A stretch of 64,000 nucleotides of DNA from JAJFKB01 sp965230515 (lineage in GTDB: Bacteria > Pseudomonadota > Gammaproteobacteria > Pseudomonadales > IMCC2047), in contig OZ246007.1 in assembly GCA_965230515.1 (NCBI GenBank), positions 62,001 through 126,000 on the forward strand. Reading direction: 5' to 3'. The notes beneath the pieces are model-generated. The model was not told the origin of the DNA. It made no database searches and was given only the letters and a program-made list of their open reading frames with translations. Both the position numbers and the translations under genes were made by a program. Positions 1 to 8,824 of the stretch are shown in pieces; position 1 is the first letter of the stretch; each line of letters opens with the position of its first letter.

Positions 1-445
1 GCTGCAATGCCCACAAATTCCGGTCACCATGATCTCGGCCAGTGAGGACCTGGATACCATCGCCAGGGCGATGGAGTTTGGCGCTGCGGGCTTTATTCCA
101 AAATCTTCACAGATCTCTCTCATCGTTGAAGCAATTGAACAGGTTCTGGCTGGTGAGGTATGGCTACCTAAAGGGATGGCTGAGAGGATCAACAGTGCAG
201 AGCGGCAGGAAACTGATTTTATCGACCGGGTCGCAACTTTGACACCCAAGCAATTCAGAATACTGATGATGTTGACCGACGGGCGCCTGAACAAGCAGAT
301 CGCGGATGAAGTTTGTGTATCGGAAGCGACGATCAAAGCGCACTTGACGGAAATTTTCAAAAAGCTGGGTGTCAGTAACCGTACCCAGGCGGCGGCAATT
401 GCCGCTACTCATCTGGAGGTTGATACGCCAGATACGGGTGCCTAG
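1..445 (+). CDS. crbR: LuxR/NarL-type response regulator, C-terminal part (CrbR/ErdR-like), 5' end outside window
   Basis: The reading frame is open from base 2, so the gene starts upstream and about 147 residues are visible. The first part, with MISASED and GAAGFIPKS, is the end of a receiver domain, including the conserved K of the FIPKS loop. The part with LTPKQFRIL, NKQIADEV and SEATIKAHL is a LuxR-type helix-turn-helix. The phosphoacceptor Asp lies outside the window. The gene ends 12 bases from the convergent end of a transporter-like hybrid kinase. In Vibrio and Pseudomonas, regulators of this type (CrbR, ErdR) pair with such kinases (CrbS, MxtR) to switch on acs and actP, both present here. 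The family call is firm; the CrbR name is inferred from context. Confidence 0.85.
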   Translation, partial: LQCPQIPVTMISASEDLDTIARAMEFGAAGFIPKSSQISLIVEAIEQVLAGEVWLPKGMAERINSAERQETDFIDRVATLTPKQFRILMMLTDGRLNKQIADEVCVSEATIKAHLTEIFKKLGVSNRTQAAAIAATHLEVDTPDTGA

Positions 446-457
446 GCTTTCAGCAGG

Positions 458-3400
458 TTACACTCTAGATTGCATTTGCCGGGAAATTTTAGAAATCAGA
501 CTTCGCAGCGCTCCCGGATTTACAGGTTTTCGCAGGTATCTATAACCCTCTTCAAGGGCCTGCTCTTTAACTTCCTCACTAAAATCAGCAGTGATTAAAA
601 CTCCTGGAATCTGGGTTCCAAGTTGTTGTTTGACCGCTTGCATGGCCTCAATCCCTGTTTGCCCCTTATCGAGGTGATAGTCGACCAGCATGATATCAAT
701 GCCTATCTCTGTATTTTGAGACAATAGCGAGAGCGCATCATCTGCGCAAAGCGCTGCAATAACCTGGCATGACCAGCCATCCAGCAGAGCTTTCATCGCA
801 TCCAGCACATCCGGATCATTATCAATACAGAGCACATTCAGATTGCTCAGATCCGATGCGCCGAGAGGTCTCCGTTCAGCGGCTTGGCTCGATGGGGACT
901 GTTCCTGATCACCAGAGGTGTTGGTATTGGTGCTGACAGGGACTTCCAGACTAAAGACTGTTCCTTTGCCCAGCTGCGATTGCACAGATATCGGATGACT
1001 AAGAATTTGGCTGATGCGTTTCGCGATAGCCAAGCCCAGACCGACGCCCTTGTCATGGCCGCCACGCTGATTATCCAGTTGCTCGAACTCTTTAAACATT
1101 CTGCTGATGTCTGACTCGGCAATGCCGACACCGGTATCCCATACCTGGATCAGTAGTTTCGGATTCTCGGAGCCGCTTTGTATACGCCTGCAACCGATCA
1201 AAACTCTGCCTTCCCGAGTGTAGCGCAAGGCATTGGACAAAAAATTCTGCAGTATACGTCGAAGTAAATGAGGGTCACTCTCAATAGTTACTGAACAGGG
1301 CAGGGTATCAAACTGGATATTGCGCTGTTCGGCAATCACGGAAAATTCGTCACATAGGGTCTCCAGGATTTCGGCTACAGGAAAGCACTCTATGTTGGCC
1401 TTAAGTGCACCGCTATCTAATTTAGAAATATCAACCAGAGTATTTAGAATCTCTTCGGCAGATTGCAGTGATTTGGCAATTCTACGAACCAGCTTTTCGT
1501 CACCATCCGGTTGTTGTAACAGTGATGAGGTAAACAGGCGTGCGGCATTCAGCGGCTGCATCAGATCATGGTTAACCGCTGCGATAAAATGGGTCTTGCT
1601 GGCATTAGCCGCGCGCAGTTCCTGGTTGACAACGGATAGCTCCTGGGTTCTTTCGTTAACCCTTTGCTCAAGGTTTTCGTTTATTTCAACCAGTTCCTGC
1701 TGTATTTTTTTATGCTCTGTAATATCACTGAAACTGGTGACAAATCCTCCGCCCGGCATAGGGTTGCCGTGCATTTCCAGTACTGTTCCGTTATCCCGAT
1801 AACGCTGAAAGGAGTGTGGCGTGCCGGCAGAAAGAAATTGCAGACGCTTATTCACGTGTGCATCAATATCCCCAGGGCCGCACTCACCGTTTTCGGCATT
1901 GTAGCGAATAACTTCGGCGATCGGTCGTCCAACTTGTATCAGACCGGGCGGATAATCAAACAGCTCCAGATACCGTGTGTTCCATGCGACCAGCTGTAGA
2001 TTCTTATCGACCACGCTAATTCCCTGGTCGATATGCTCGATCGTCGTGTGTAACAGATCCTGGTTAAACTGTATTGCCTGTGAAGCTTCATCGACGATGT
2101 TTACAATATCTTCGATGGGTACGTCTTTCTTTTTGCGTAGCATCGATGTGATAACGAGTCTCGCTGAGGACGCACCGATCGCGCCGGCCAGCAGATGTTC
2201 GGTAAACCGGACCAACTCGCTATCAGCCTGTTCAGAGGGGCCTAATTCGGCTCCTTTCTCGCGAGCATATTCAGCAAAAGCTTTTTGACTGCTGGCTTTT
2301 CCAATGTAACGCTCTGCCAACAACCGTAACTCGCCTACTTCTGCGGTGCTCCACCAGGGTAATCTTGGTTTGGGTTGTTGTGCTAAAAATGTCTGGGTGA
2401 AATGGGCTGCCTGAATACGATCGGTCAGGCTGGCTGTGCTATTGAGAGAAAAATAGATGTAAAACCAGATGTTGATGGACAGACTCCAGATAAGGCTGTG
2501 TGTGATGGGGTCAAACATATCCAGACCGAATAGTGCATTGGGTCGGAGCCAGCTGATACTCCACAGCCCGTCTTCGATAAATGCTTCCGGTAGCCATCCG
2601 GTATCAACCAGGGTTGGTAATAGCAGGGTGTAAAGCCAGATTGAGAAGCCGGCGGTGAGTCCCAGTGTCGCTCCTTTGCGATGTCCCTGTTTCCAGTAAA
2701 CACCACCAATTACTGCCGGTGCAAACTGGGCTGCTGCGACAAAAGAGATCAAGCCAATGGAGGCAAGTGTTGCGATTTCGCTGATATAGCGATAATAGAT
2801 ATAACCCAGTAACAGTATTGCCAGAATGGCACAACGCCGAATGCCAAGTAATAATCCGGTCAGGTCAGACCTTTCCTTAAGGTTTAGCCGGCTAATCTTA
2901 AACAGCCCGGGCATCACAATATCGTTACAGACCATTGTGCTGAGTGTGATAACGGCCACGATAACCATGCTGGTAGCTGCAGAAAATCCGCCGATGAAAG
3001 CCGCAAGCGTCAATAGATTGCTTCCCTCTGACATGGGTAAGGTCAGCACAAACATATCGGGGTTGACGGGTAGCCCTTGAAATAACTGGGATCCGGTAAT
3101 GGTGATCGGGATGATGATGAGGCAAGTGATCAGCAGGTAAAGCGGAAATAGCCAGCGGGCTGTTTTCAGGTGTGCGCTGTCTGTACTTTCTACAAAGGTG
3201 ACATGGAATTGTCTGGGCAGGCAGAAAATCACCATCATCGCCAGTATCGTTGGCGTAATAAAATCGGTATTCCAGAAATGTTCTCCCAGTGATGGCTCGA
3301 ACCATAGACGCACCAGTTCGGGAGATCTATTGGCAGCATTTACAAAAGATTGCCAGTCGCCATGAATACCATAAACGGCAAAAACGGCAACGGCGATGAG

Positions 3401-4072
3401 TGCAAACAGCTTTACAATCGATTCAAAGGCGATGGCGACGATAATGCCCTCATGGTGCTCGGATGCATTGACGTAACGGGTACCGAATAAAATACTGAAT
3501 ATCGCCATCAATAATGCGACTACCAGGCCCGTATCCGGTCCGTGATTTCCCCAGAAGAGTGCTGTGGAGATTCGTGCGTCGGAAGTAATTTCATTGGTTA
3601 CCACCTGGTAACTGAGTGCCACCGCTTTCAGTTGAAGTGCGATGTAGGGAAGTGTGCCGGTAATGGCGATCAGAGCTACCAGAACCGCTAATAGTGGCGA
3701 TTTGCTATAGCGGGACGAAATAAAATCTGAAATGGTGGTTATATTCTGTTCCTTACAAATGACCATCACCCGGCGTAGAAACGGATAACCAAACAGGAAG
3801 GTGATGATGGGGCCAACATAGATCGACAGGTAACTCCAACCGTGACTGGATGCTTTCCCGACAGCGCCATAATAGGTCCATGAGGTGCAGTAAACCGCCA
3901 GAGAAAGGCTGAAAATCAGTGCGCGGTGAGGGAGGGGGCGACCATTTTTTACCCGGTTGTCGCTGTAATAAGCAATGCAAAAAAGCACGCCGATATAAGC
4001 GAGAGAGCAGAGGATTAGCAGCCAGGGTTGCAGCATAGTTAGTCCGCATTTGATGAGCCAGTGTCCGGCCAT
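458..4072 (-). CDS. crbS: Hybrid sensor histidine kinase with sodium:solute symporter-like domain (CrbS/MxtR-like)
   Basis: A 1204-residue membrane kinase. Residues about 13-545 form a multi-helix SSS-type transporter domain, including GLFKISRLNLKER and later helices. About 675-790 is a PAS-like region ending in FSDITEHKK. A coiled stretch leads to the H-box VNHDLMQPL with His835, then the N box (NFLSNALRYT) and G boxes (DTGVGI, GVGLGLAI). A receiver domain at about 1078-1200 has Asp1131 in LVDYHLDKG. Kinases of this architecture in Vibrio and Pseudomonas sense or respond to acetate-type substrates and control acs/actP through a LuxR-type regulator. Transport by this domain is not proven. The start is uncertain: Met13 (MLQPW) is an alternative, and neither start has a strong ribosome site. 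Confidence 0.9.
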   Translation of the reverse strand: MAGHWLIKCGLTMLQPWLLILCSLAYIGVLFCIAYYSDNRVKNGRPLPHRALIFSLSLAVYCTSWTYYGAVGKASSHGWSYLSIYVGPIITFLFGYPFLRRVMVICKEQNITTISDFISSRYSKSPLLAVLVALIAITGTLPYIALQLKAVALSYQVVTNEITSDARISTALFWGNHGPDTGLVVALLMAIFSILFGTRYVNASEHHEGIIVAIAFESIVKLFALIAVAVFAVYGIHGDWQSFVNAANRSPELVRLWFEPSLGEHFWNTDFITPTILAMMVIFCLPRQFHVTFVESTDSAHLKTARWLFPLYLLITCLIIIPITITGSQLFQGLPVNPDMFVLTLPMSEGSNLLTLAAFIGGFSAATSMVIVAVITLSTMVCNDIVMPGLFKISRLNLKERSDLTGLLLGIRRCAILAILLLGYIYYRYISEIATLASIGLISFVAAAQFAPAVIGGVYWKQGHRKGATLGLTAGFSIWLYTLLLPTLVDTGWLPEAFIEDGLWSISWLRPNALFGLDMFDPITHSLIWSLSINIWFYIYFSLNSTASLTDRIQAAHFTQTFLAQQPKPRLPWWSTAEVGELRLLAERYIGKASSQKAFAEYAREKGAELGPSEQADSELVRFTEHLLAGAIGASSARLVITSMLRKKKDVPIEDIVNIVDEASQAIQFNQDLLHTTIEHIDQGISVVDKNLQLVAWNTRYLELFDYPPGLIQVGRPIAEVIRYNAENGECGPGDIDAHVNKRLQFLSAGTPHSFQRYRDNGTVLEMHGNPMPGGGFVTSFSDITEHKKIQQELVEINENLEQRVNERTQELSVVNQELRAANASKTHFIAAVNHDLMQPLNAARLFTSSLLQQPDGDEKLVRRIAKSLQSAEEILNTLVDISKLDSGALKANIECFPVAEILETLCDEFSVIAEQRNIQFDTLPCSVTIESDPHLLRRILQNFLSNALRYTREGRVLIGCRRIQSGSENPKLLIQVWDTGVGIAESDISRMFKEFEQLDNQRGGHDKGVGLGLAIAKRISQILSHPISVQSQLGKGTVFSLEVPVSTNTNTSGDQEQSPSSQAAERRPLGASDLSNLNVLCIDNDPDVLDAMKALLDGWSCQVIAALCADDALSLLSQNTEIGIDIMLVDYHLDKGQTGIEAMQAVKQQLGTQIPGVLITADFSEEVKEQALEEGYRYLRKPVNPGALRSLISKISRQMQSRV

Positions 4073-4100
4073 TGTATAGCAACTCGGTGATGCAAAAAAA

Positions 4101-4114
4101 TAGACGAAGGTCTA
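4101..4114. promoter_or_regulatory. Candidate CrbR operator: inverted repeat TAGAC-GAAG-GTCTA
   Basis: A perfect 5-4-5 inverted repeat in the 120-base gap between crbS and yjcH. Its centre lies 85 bases before the yjcH start. A near-identical element (TAGAC-CTTG-GTATA) lies 82 bases before the acs start. A weak promoter-like pair follows, with a -35 near 4135 (TTGTTA) and a poor -10 near 4158, as expected if an activator is needed. It is also within 45 bases of the crbS start, so autoregulation is possible. The repeat is seen in the sequence; binding by the response regulator is inference. Confidence 0.5.
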
Positions 4115-4192
4115 AGTGCCTGAAATTGGCTGCCTTGTTAAATTGCTACCGTCCCAGTATCCGATTAACCCGTGAAAATATGAGGTGCGGTA

Positions 4193-4459
4193 ATGACCGA
4201 TAAGAATAGTTCATCCAATGAAGCCTATTGGCGCGAGAATATCAGTCTCGTGTTAAAGCTTTTGGCCGTGTGGTTCCTGGTTTCCTTTGGTTGCGGCATT
4301 TTATTTGTCGATCAGTTAAATCAGATCCAGTTTTTTGGTTTTAAGCTGGGTTTCTGGTTCGCTCAACAAGGAGCCATTTATGTTTTCGTTGCTTTGATTT
4401 TTTTCTATGTAGCGAAAATGAACAAAATAGACCAAAAGCACGATGTGCATGAAGACTAG
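4193..4459 (+). CDS. yjcH: DUF485 family membrane protein (YjcH)
   Basis: An 88-residue protein with two predicted membrane segments, about residues 20-42 and 58-78, between charged ends. Small DUF485 proteins of this size are almost always encoded directly before an acetate or monocarboxylate symporter of the SSS family. Here actP follows after nine bases, with its ribosome site at the junction. The start ATG is preceded by GAGGTG with good spacing. It is probably a small accessory subunit of the transporter, but its exact role is not known. It is the first gene of the acetate-uptake transcript, and the candidate operator at 4101-4114 would control it. Confidence 0.9.
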   Translation: MTDKNSSSNEAYWRENISLVLKLLAVWFLVSFGCGILFVDQLNQIQFFGFKLGFWFAQQGAIYVFVALIFFYVAKMNKIDQKHDVHED

Positions 4460-4468
4460 GAGTCGATA

Positions 4469-6175
4469 ATGGATATTCAAACACTTACTTTTATTCTTAT
4501 CGGCCTCAGCTTTGCGCTCTATATTGGCATTGCAATCTGGGCGCGTGCCGGGTCGACTAAAGAATTTTACGTGGCGGGCGGGGGAGTCCACCCGGTCGCT
4601 AACGGGATGGCGACTGCAGCGGACTGGATGTCAGCAGCTTCTTTTATCTCTATGGCCGGGCTTATCTCCTTTATGGGCTATGACGGGGCGGTTTATCTGA
4701 TGGGCTGGACAGGCGGCTACGTACTGCTGGCTTTATGTCTGGCACCTTACCTGCGTAAGTTTGGTAAATTTACGGTGCCGGATTTCGTGGGCGACCGATA
4801 TTATTCACAAACTGCCAGAACAGTTGCTGTGGTGTGCGCAATTTTTGTGTCATTCACCTATGTGGCAGGCCAGATGCGCGGCGTGGGCGTGGTGTTCTCC
4901 CGTTTCCTGGAGGTGGATATCACCATGGGCGTGATCATTGGTATGGCGATTGTGTTCTTTTACGCTGTGCTGGGAGGCATGAAAGGCATCACCTATACTC
5001 AGGTTGCACAGTACTGTGTATTGATTTGTGCCTATCTGGTACCGGCGATCTTTATCTCTATCATGATGACCGGAAATGCGATTCCACAGCTGGGATTTGG
5101 CAGTACCATGGCCGACGGGTCAGGTGTTCATTTGCTGGATAAGCTGGATGGCTTATCACAGGAGCTCGGCTTTACGGCCTATACATCGGGGACAAAGAGT
5201 ACTATTGATGTGTTCTTTATTACTGCAGCCCTGATGGTTGGCACAGCAGGTTTGCCGCACGTAATTGTGCGTTTCTTCACTGTACCCAAAGTACGTGATG
5301 CCCGTAAGTCTGCGGGTTGGGCGCTACTGTTTATTGCTCTGCTTTATACCACTGCGCCTGCTGTTGCCACCTTTGCGCGTGTGAATATGATCAACACCAT
5401 TAACGGTGAGGATATGCAGGGCACTTCCTATGAGACAGCCCCGAGCTGGATTAAAAACTGGGAACGAACCGGTTTGATCACGTGGGAAGATAAAAACGAT
5501 GACGGTAAGATGTTTTACGCCGCTGATGAACGTAATGAGATGAAGATTGACCGCGATATTATGGTGTTGGCCAATCCGGAAATTGCCAAGTTACCCAACT
5601 GGGTGATCGCGCTGGTGGCTGCAGGCGGTATTGCCGCGGCGTTGTCTACTTCCGCCGGATTGTTGCTGGTGATATCGACCTCCATTTCGCATGATCTGCT
5701 TAAACGAAATCTGATGCCTCGAATAACCGATCGGCAGGAGCTGCTGTTTGCCCGTATAGCTGCTGCCGTTGGCATCTCGGTTGCGGGCTATCTCGGTATT
5801 CATCCACCAGGATTTGTGGCGCAGGTGGTCGCCTTCGCGTTCGGACTGGCTGCTTCCTCTTTCTTCCCGGCTATTATTCTGGGTATATTCTACAAGCGCA
5901 TGAATAAAGAAGGAGCAATCAGTGGTATGTTAAGCGGTATCCTGTTTACTGCGGCCTATATCGTTTACTTTAAATTCATCAATCCTGCGGCGAACACTCC
6001 GGAAAACTGGCTGTTTGGAATATCGCCGGAAGGTATTGGTACCCTCGGTATGCTGTTGAACTTTGGTGTGGCGCTACTGGTCAACAAACTGACCAACGAT
6101 GCTCCAGCAGAGGTTCAGGAAATGGTTGAGGGTATTCGTTATCCTAAAGGAGCTGGAGTTGCACAGGCGCATTAA
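4469..6175 (+). CDS. actP: Cation/acetate symporter ActP
   Basis: A 568-residue inner-membrane sodium:solute symporter with about 13-14 hydrophobic segments. The N-terminal half has the typical FYVAGGGVHPVANGMA and ADWMSAASF stretches of acetate/glyoxylate permeases. The segment LPHVIVRFFTVP is characteristic of ActP. The length is close to E. coli ActP. A hydrophilic loop with EDKNDDGKMFY lies at about residues 325-355. Its job is uptake of acetate and related short acids with a cation. It follows yjcH by nine bases with an AGGAG site before ATG. A 15-base-pair hairpin lies shortly after its stop codon and may set the ratio of actP to the genes downstream. Confidence 0.95.
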   Translation: MDIQTLTFILIGLSFALYIGIAIWARAGSTKEFYVAGGGVHPVANGMATAADWMSAASFISMAGLISFMGYDGAVYLMGWTGGYVLLALCLAPYLRKFGKFTVPDFVGDRYYSQTARTVAVVCAIFVSFTYVAGQMRGVGVVFSRFLEVDITMGVIIGMAIVFFYAVLGGMKGITYTQVAQYCVLICAYLVPAIFISIMMTGNAIPQLGFGSTMADGSGVHLLDKLDGLSQELGFTAYTSGTKSTIDVFFITAALMVGTAGLPHVIVRFFTVPKVRDARKSAGWALLFIALLYTTAPAVATFARVNMINTINGEDMQGTSYETAPSWIKNWERTGLITWEDKNDDGKMFYAADERNEMKIDRDIMVLANPEIAKLPNWVIALVAAGGIAAALSTSAGLLLVISTSISHDLLKRNLMPRITDRQELLFARIAAAVGISVAGYLGIHPPGFVAQVVAFAFGLAASSFFPAIILGIFYKRMNKEGAISGMLSGILFTAAYIVYFKFINPAANTPENWLFGISPEGIGTLGMLLNFGVALLVNKLTNDAPAEVQEMVEGIRYPKGAGVAQAH

Positions 6176-6200
6176 GCGACTGATTATGGAGTCTTAACAG

Positions 6201-6234
6201 GGAATCTCCCTGTCCCTTTGGACAGGGAGATTCC
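6201..6234 (+). other. Perfect 15-bp stem-loop between actP and the CBS-domain gene
   Basis: The left arm 6201-6215 and right arm 6220-6234 are exact reverse complements with a four-base CTTT loop. It lies 25 bases after the actP stop and 40 bases before the next start. No run of T follows, so it is not a classical Rho-independent terminator. It may protect the 3' end of the actP message, cause partial termination, or act as a processing boundary. Confidence 0.8.
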
Positions 6235-6274
6235 GACATTTCAGAAGTCATGCCAAGAAGAGAGGGTTGCTACA

Positions 6275-8134
6275 GTGACCATTAGCGTCGAAGTACAGGA
6301 AATTAAGGATTACCTTGCTACCTGCGTACCTTTCGACCAGTTGCCGGAGGCGCTACTTTCAAAAGCGGCTCAGAATATTCAAATCAGTTATTATCGCAAG
6401 GGCTCCGAAGCGAGTGTTCTCGATTACCAGAAACCTCAACTGTATATCGTGCGTACCGGTGCTTTTGAAGTTCGAAGTGATACCGGAGAGTTGGTGGATC
6501 GAGTGGATGAGGGGGGCTATTTCGGTTACCCCTCACTGCTGACCGGTGACGCAATCAGCAACCAGGTCGCCGTACTAGAGGATGGTTTGCTGTATCAGAT
6601 TGACGAGGAGACCTTTAGCTACCTGCGAAGCCAGAGTCGTCCCTTTGAGCGTTTCTTTAATCAGGCACATGCGAAAAGACTGAAGCAGGCAGTGCTCACG
6701 CGCAATCTCGATCACCAATTAGCGCAGCGGGTGGTTGATGTCATCAGCCCCGGTGTGGTAACCATCGAACAGTCAGCTGATGTGGCAGATGCGGCGCGAA
6801 TCATGACGGAACAGCGGGTGTCATCGATACTGGTAATGGATCGGGACAACCTGGTGGGGATTATTACAGATCGGGATATGCGTTCCAGAGTGCTGGCAGA
6901 AGGAAAAGGCAGTGATACTCCGGTCACCGAGATCATGACCGAAAACCCGATTACCGTATCGGTGAGCAATTTTGTATTCGAGGCCACGATGCTCATGACA
7001 GGGCACAATATTCATTACCTGCCGGTCATGGAAGAACAGAATAATCAGGTCTATGGCGTCTTGTCCACGACAGACTTGGTGAAGGCTCAGAAGTCGGATC
7101 CGGTGTACCTGATCAGTGAAATCAGCCGACAGGAGGATATCGAAGGGCTCAAAGCGGTCAGCTGGGATATTGCCAAACTGCTTCAAAACCTGATTGAGGC
7201 AGACGCCCGCGCTGATGAAATCGGACGAATTATTACCTGTGTCAGTGACGCTTTTACCAAGCAGTTGATTCTGCAGGCCAAAGAAAAGCTCGGTGAGCCT
7301 CCGGTGCCTTTTGCCTGGCTGGCATTTGGCTCCCAGGGACGTCAGGATCAAACAGCGGTGTCTGATCAGGATAATGCGCTGCTGATAGACGATGCATGTA
7401 AACCGGAGCATGAAGCCTATTTTTCTGATTTTGCGGAATACGTTTGTGCGGGACTGGACGCCTGTGGCTATGTATATTGCCCCGGGGAGATAATGGCCAA
7501 AACAGAACGTTGGCGGCAGCCCCTTCAGGTTTGGCAGGAGCGTTTTCAAAGCTGGATTAACGAACCTGACTCCGAGGCGTTGATGCATACCAGTATCTTT
7601 TTTGATATGCGCTGCGTCGTCGGTGAGCAGTCGTTGTTTGACGCACTTCACAAAGTCATTTGCGAAGCTGCAAAAGACAATGACATCTTCCTGGCCTATC
7701 TGACTCAGAATGCATTAAAAACCACACCACCGCTGGGGTTCTTCAAAACCTTTGTACTGGAACGCGATGGTGAACATATCAATACGCTGGATCTTAAACA
7801 CAGAGGTGTAGTTCCGATCGTCGATCTGGCAAGAGTCTATGCGCTGTCGGTGGGCATGGAGCGTATCAATACCACGGACAGGCTGCGGGCGTTGGCAAAT
7901 GATCGTGTTATTACAAAAAAAGATGCTCGCAATCTGCTGGATGCCTATGAATTTATCTCTCACCAACGGTTGTTGCATCAGGGAGCCAAACTGGCTCGGG
8001 GCGAAAGACCTGATAACTACCTGATACCGGATGAAATGTCGGGATTGGTAAGACATCAGTTGAAGGATGCGTTTGAGGTAGTGAATCGCGCACAGTCAGC
8101 ACTTCGTCTTAAGTTTACTCGCGGATTTCTCTGA
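6275..8134 (+). CDS. cNMP-binding / CBS-pair / DUF294 putative nucleotidyltransferase protein
   Basis: I place the start at GTG 6275, 57 bases inside the longest open frame, because AGAGAGGG lies about eight bases before it and the earlier TTG falls inside a hairpin. This gives 619 residues. The order is: a cyclic-nucleotide-binding-like domain (about 15-125), two CBS motifs (about 150-275, with the VGIITDRDMRSRV type of strand), then a DUF294 nucleotidyltransferase-like domain with GSQGRQDQTAVSDQDNALL, matching the GSxGR...SDxD pattern of GlnD-like enzymes, and a helical C-terminal domain. Proteins of this architecture often sit next to actP and a DnaQ-like exonuclease and are thought to be regulatory. 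The substrate is unknown. Its stop overlaps the next start (TGATG). Confidence 0.9.
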   Translation: MTISVEVQEIKDYLATCVPFDQLPEALLSKAAQNIQISYYRKGSEASVLDYQKPQLYIVRTGAFEVRSDTGELVDRVDEGGYFGYPSLLTGDAISNQVAVLEDGLLYQIDEETFSYLRSQSRPFERFFNQAHAKRLKQAVLTRNLDHQLAQRVVDVISPGVVTIEQSADVADAARIMTEQRVSSILVMDRDNLVGIITDRDMRSRVLAEGKGSDTPVTEIMTENPITVSVSNFVFEATMLMTGHNIHYLPVMEEQNNQVYGVLSTTDLVKAQKSDPVYLISEISRQEDIEGLKAVSWDIAKLLQNLIEADARADEIGRIITCVSDAFTKQLILQAKEKLGEPPVPFAWLAFGSQGRQDQTAVSDQDNALLIDDACKPEHEAYFSDFAEYVCAGLDACGYVYCPGEIMAKTERWRQPLQVWQERFQSWINEPDSEALMHTSIFFDMRCVVGEQSLFDALHKVICEAAKDNDIFLAYLTQNALKTTPPLGFFKTFVLERDGEHINTLDLKHRGVVPIVDLARVYALSVGMERINTTDRLRALANDRVITKKDARNLLDAYEFISHQRLLHQGAKLARGERPDNYLIPDEMSGLVRHQLKDAFEVVNRAQSALRLKFTRGFL

Positions 8135-8811
8135 TGCTGGCCACGCTCAGACAGCAGTGGTATCGGCGAGAGGTGAAAAATACGCATGTCTACGCTTATC
8201 TCAAGACCCGGCTGCCAGACAAAAGTAGCGACTACAGGACGCTGGAGTTTCTTGCCGCTGACCTGGAACTGACGAGTCTGAATGCTCAAACGGGTGAAAT
8301 CGTTTGCATTGCCTATGTTCCGGTTATTGAAGGTAAAGTGGTGATGTCTAAGGCAGAGCGCCTGATGATAAGAACCAGCGCCGGTGTTGGTGATAGTGCA
8401 ACCATTCATGGCATACATGACCGGGAGTTAGAGAAGGCAGTACCACTTGAATACGGATTGCAGCGTTTTCTGGCGTGTTTGAGGGGCAGGGTATTGCTGC
8501 TGCATCACGCGCCGCTGGATATGAAGTTTCTTAATGCGGCCTTTAAATGCCTCTACGGTGCGCCACTTGTAGCCAGGGTCGTTGATACGCTCAAGCTAGA
8601 GATGAGTCGACTCTATGCGAGAGGGCACCATAGAGAACCGGACGCGTTGCGCTTATACCGCTGTCGGGAACGATACAACTTACCCGTCTATAAGGCACAC
8701 GATGCATTATCTGATTCGGTCGCAACCGCTGAACTTTTTTTGGCGCAAGCCGAACACATTTCGGGTAATCAATTGCTCACATTAAAAACCCTGTTAAAAA
8801 AATCGGGGTGA
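8134..8811 (+). CDS. DnaQ-like 3'-5' exonuclease (DEDDh family)
   Basis: A 225-residue protein with the pattern of the epsilon-subunit/RNase T superfamily. DLELT supplies the first Asp and Glu (about residues 45-47), HHAPLDMKFL the second Asp, and HDALSDSVATAELF the last His and Asp. It therefore probably cuts single-stranded DNA or RNA from the 3' end. It has no polymerase or clamp-binding extension that I recognise, and it is not dnaQ itself by context. It overlaps the preceding CBS/DUF294 gene by one base, which implies translational coupling. This pair is a recurring neighbour of actP, but the link between the exonuclease and acetate metabolism is unexplained. Confidence 0.85.
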   Translation: MLATLRQQWYRREVKNTHVYAYLKTRLPDKSSDYRTLEFLAADLELTSLNAQTGEIVCIAYVPVIEGKVVMSKAERLMIRTSAGVGDSATIHGIHDRELEKAVPLEYGLQRFLACLRGRVLLLHHAPLDMKFLNAAFKCLYGAPLVARVVDTLKLEMSRLYARGHHREPDALRLYRCRERYNLPVYKAHDALSDSVATAELFLAQAEHISGNQLLTLKTLLKKSG

Positions 8812-8824
8812 ATGGAGGATTCTA

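Noticed and set aside
6201..6234. Rho-independent terminator after actP
   Set aside because: The stem is perfect but no T-run follows it; kept as a stem-loop of unknown role.
6218..6274. TTG start for the CBS/DUF294 gene that would add 19 residues
   Set aside because: The TTG lies in the loop and arm of a perfect hairpin, has no ribosome site, and GTG 6275 has AGAGAGGG before it.
6821..7651. A 276-residue minus-strand frame inside the CBS/DUF294 gene
   Set aside because: It lies wholly within a gene with clear domains on the other strand and its product matches nothing I know.
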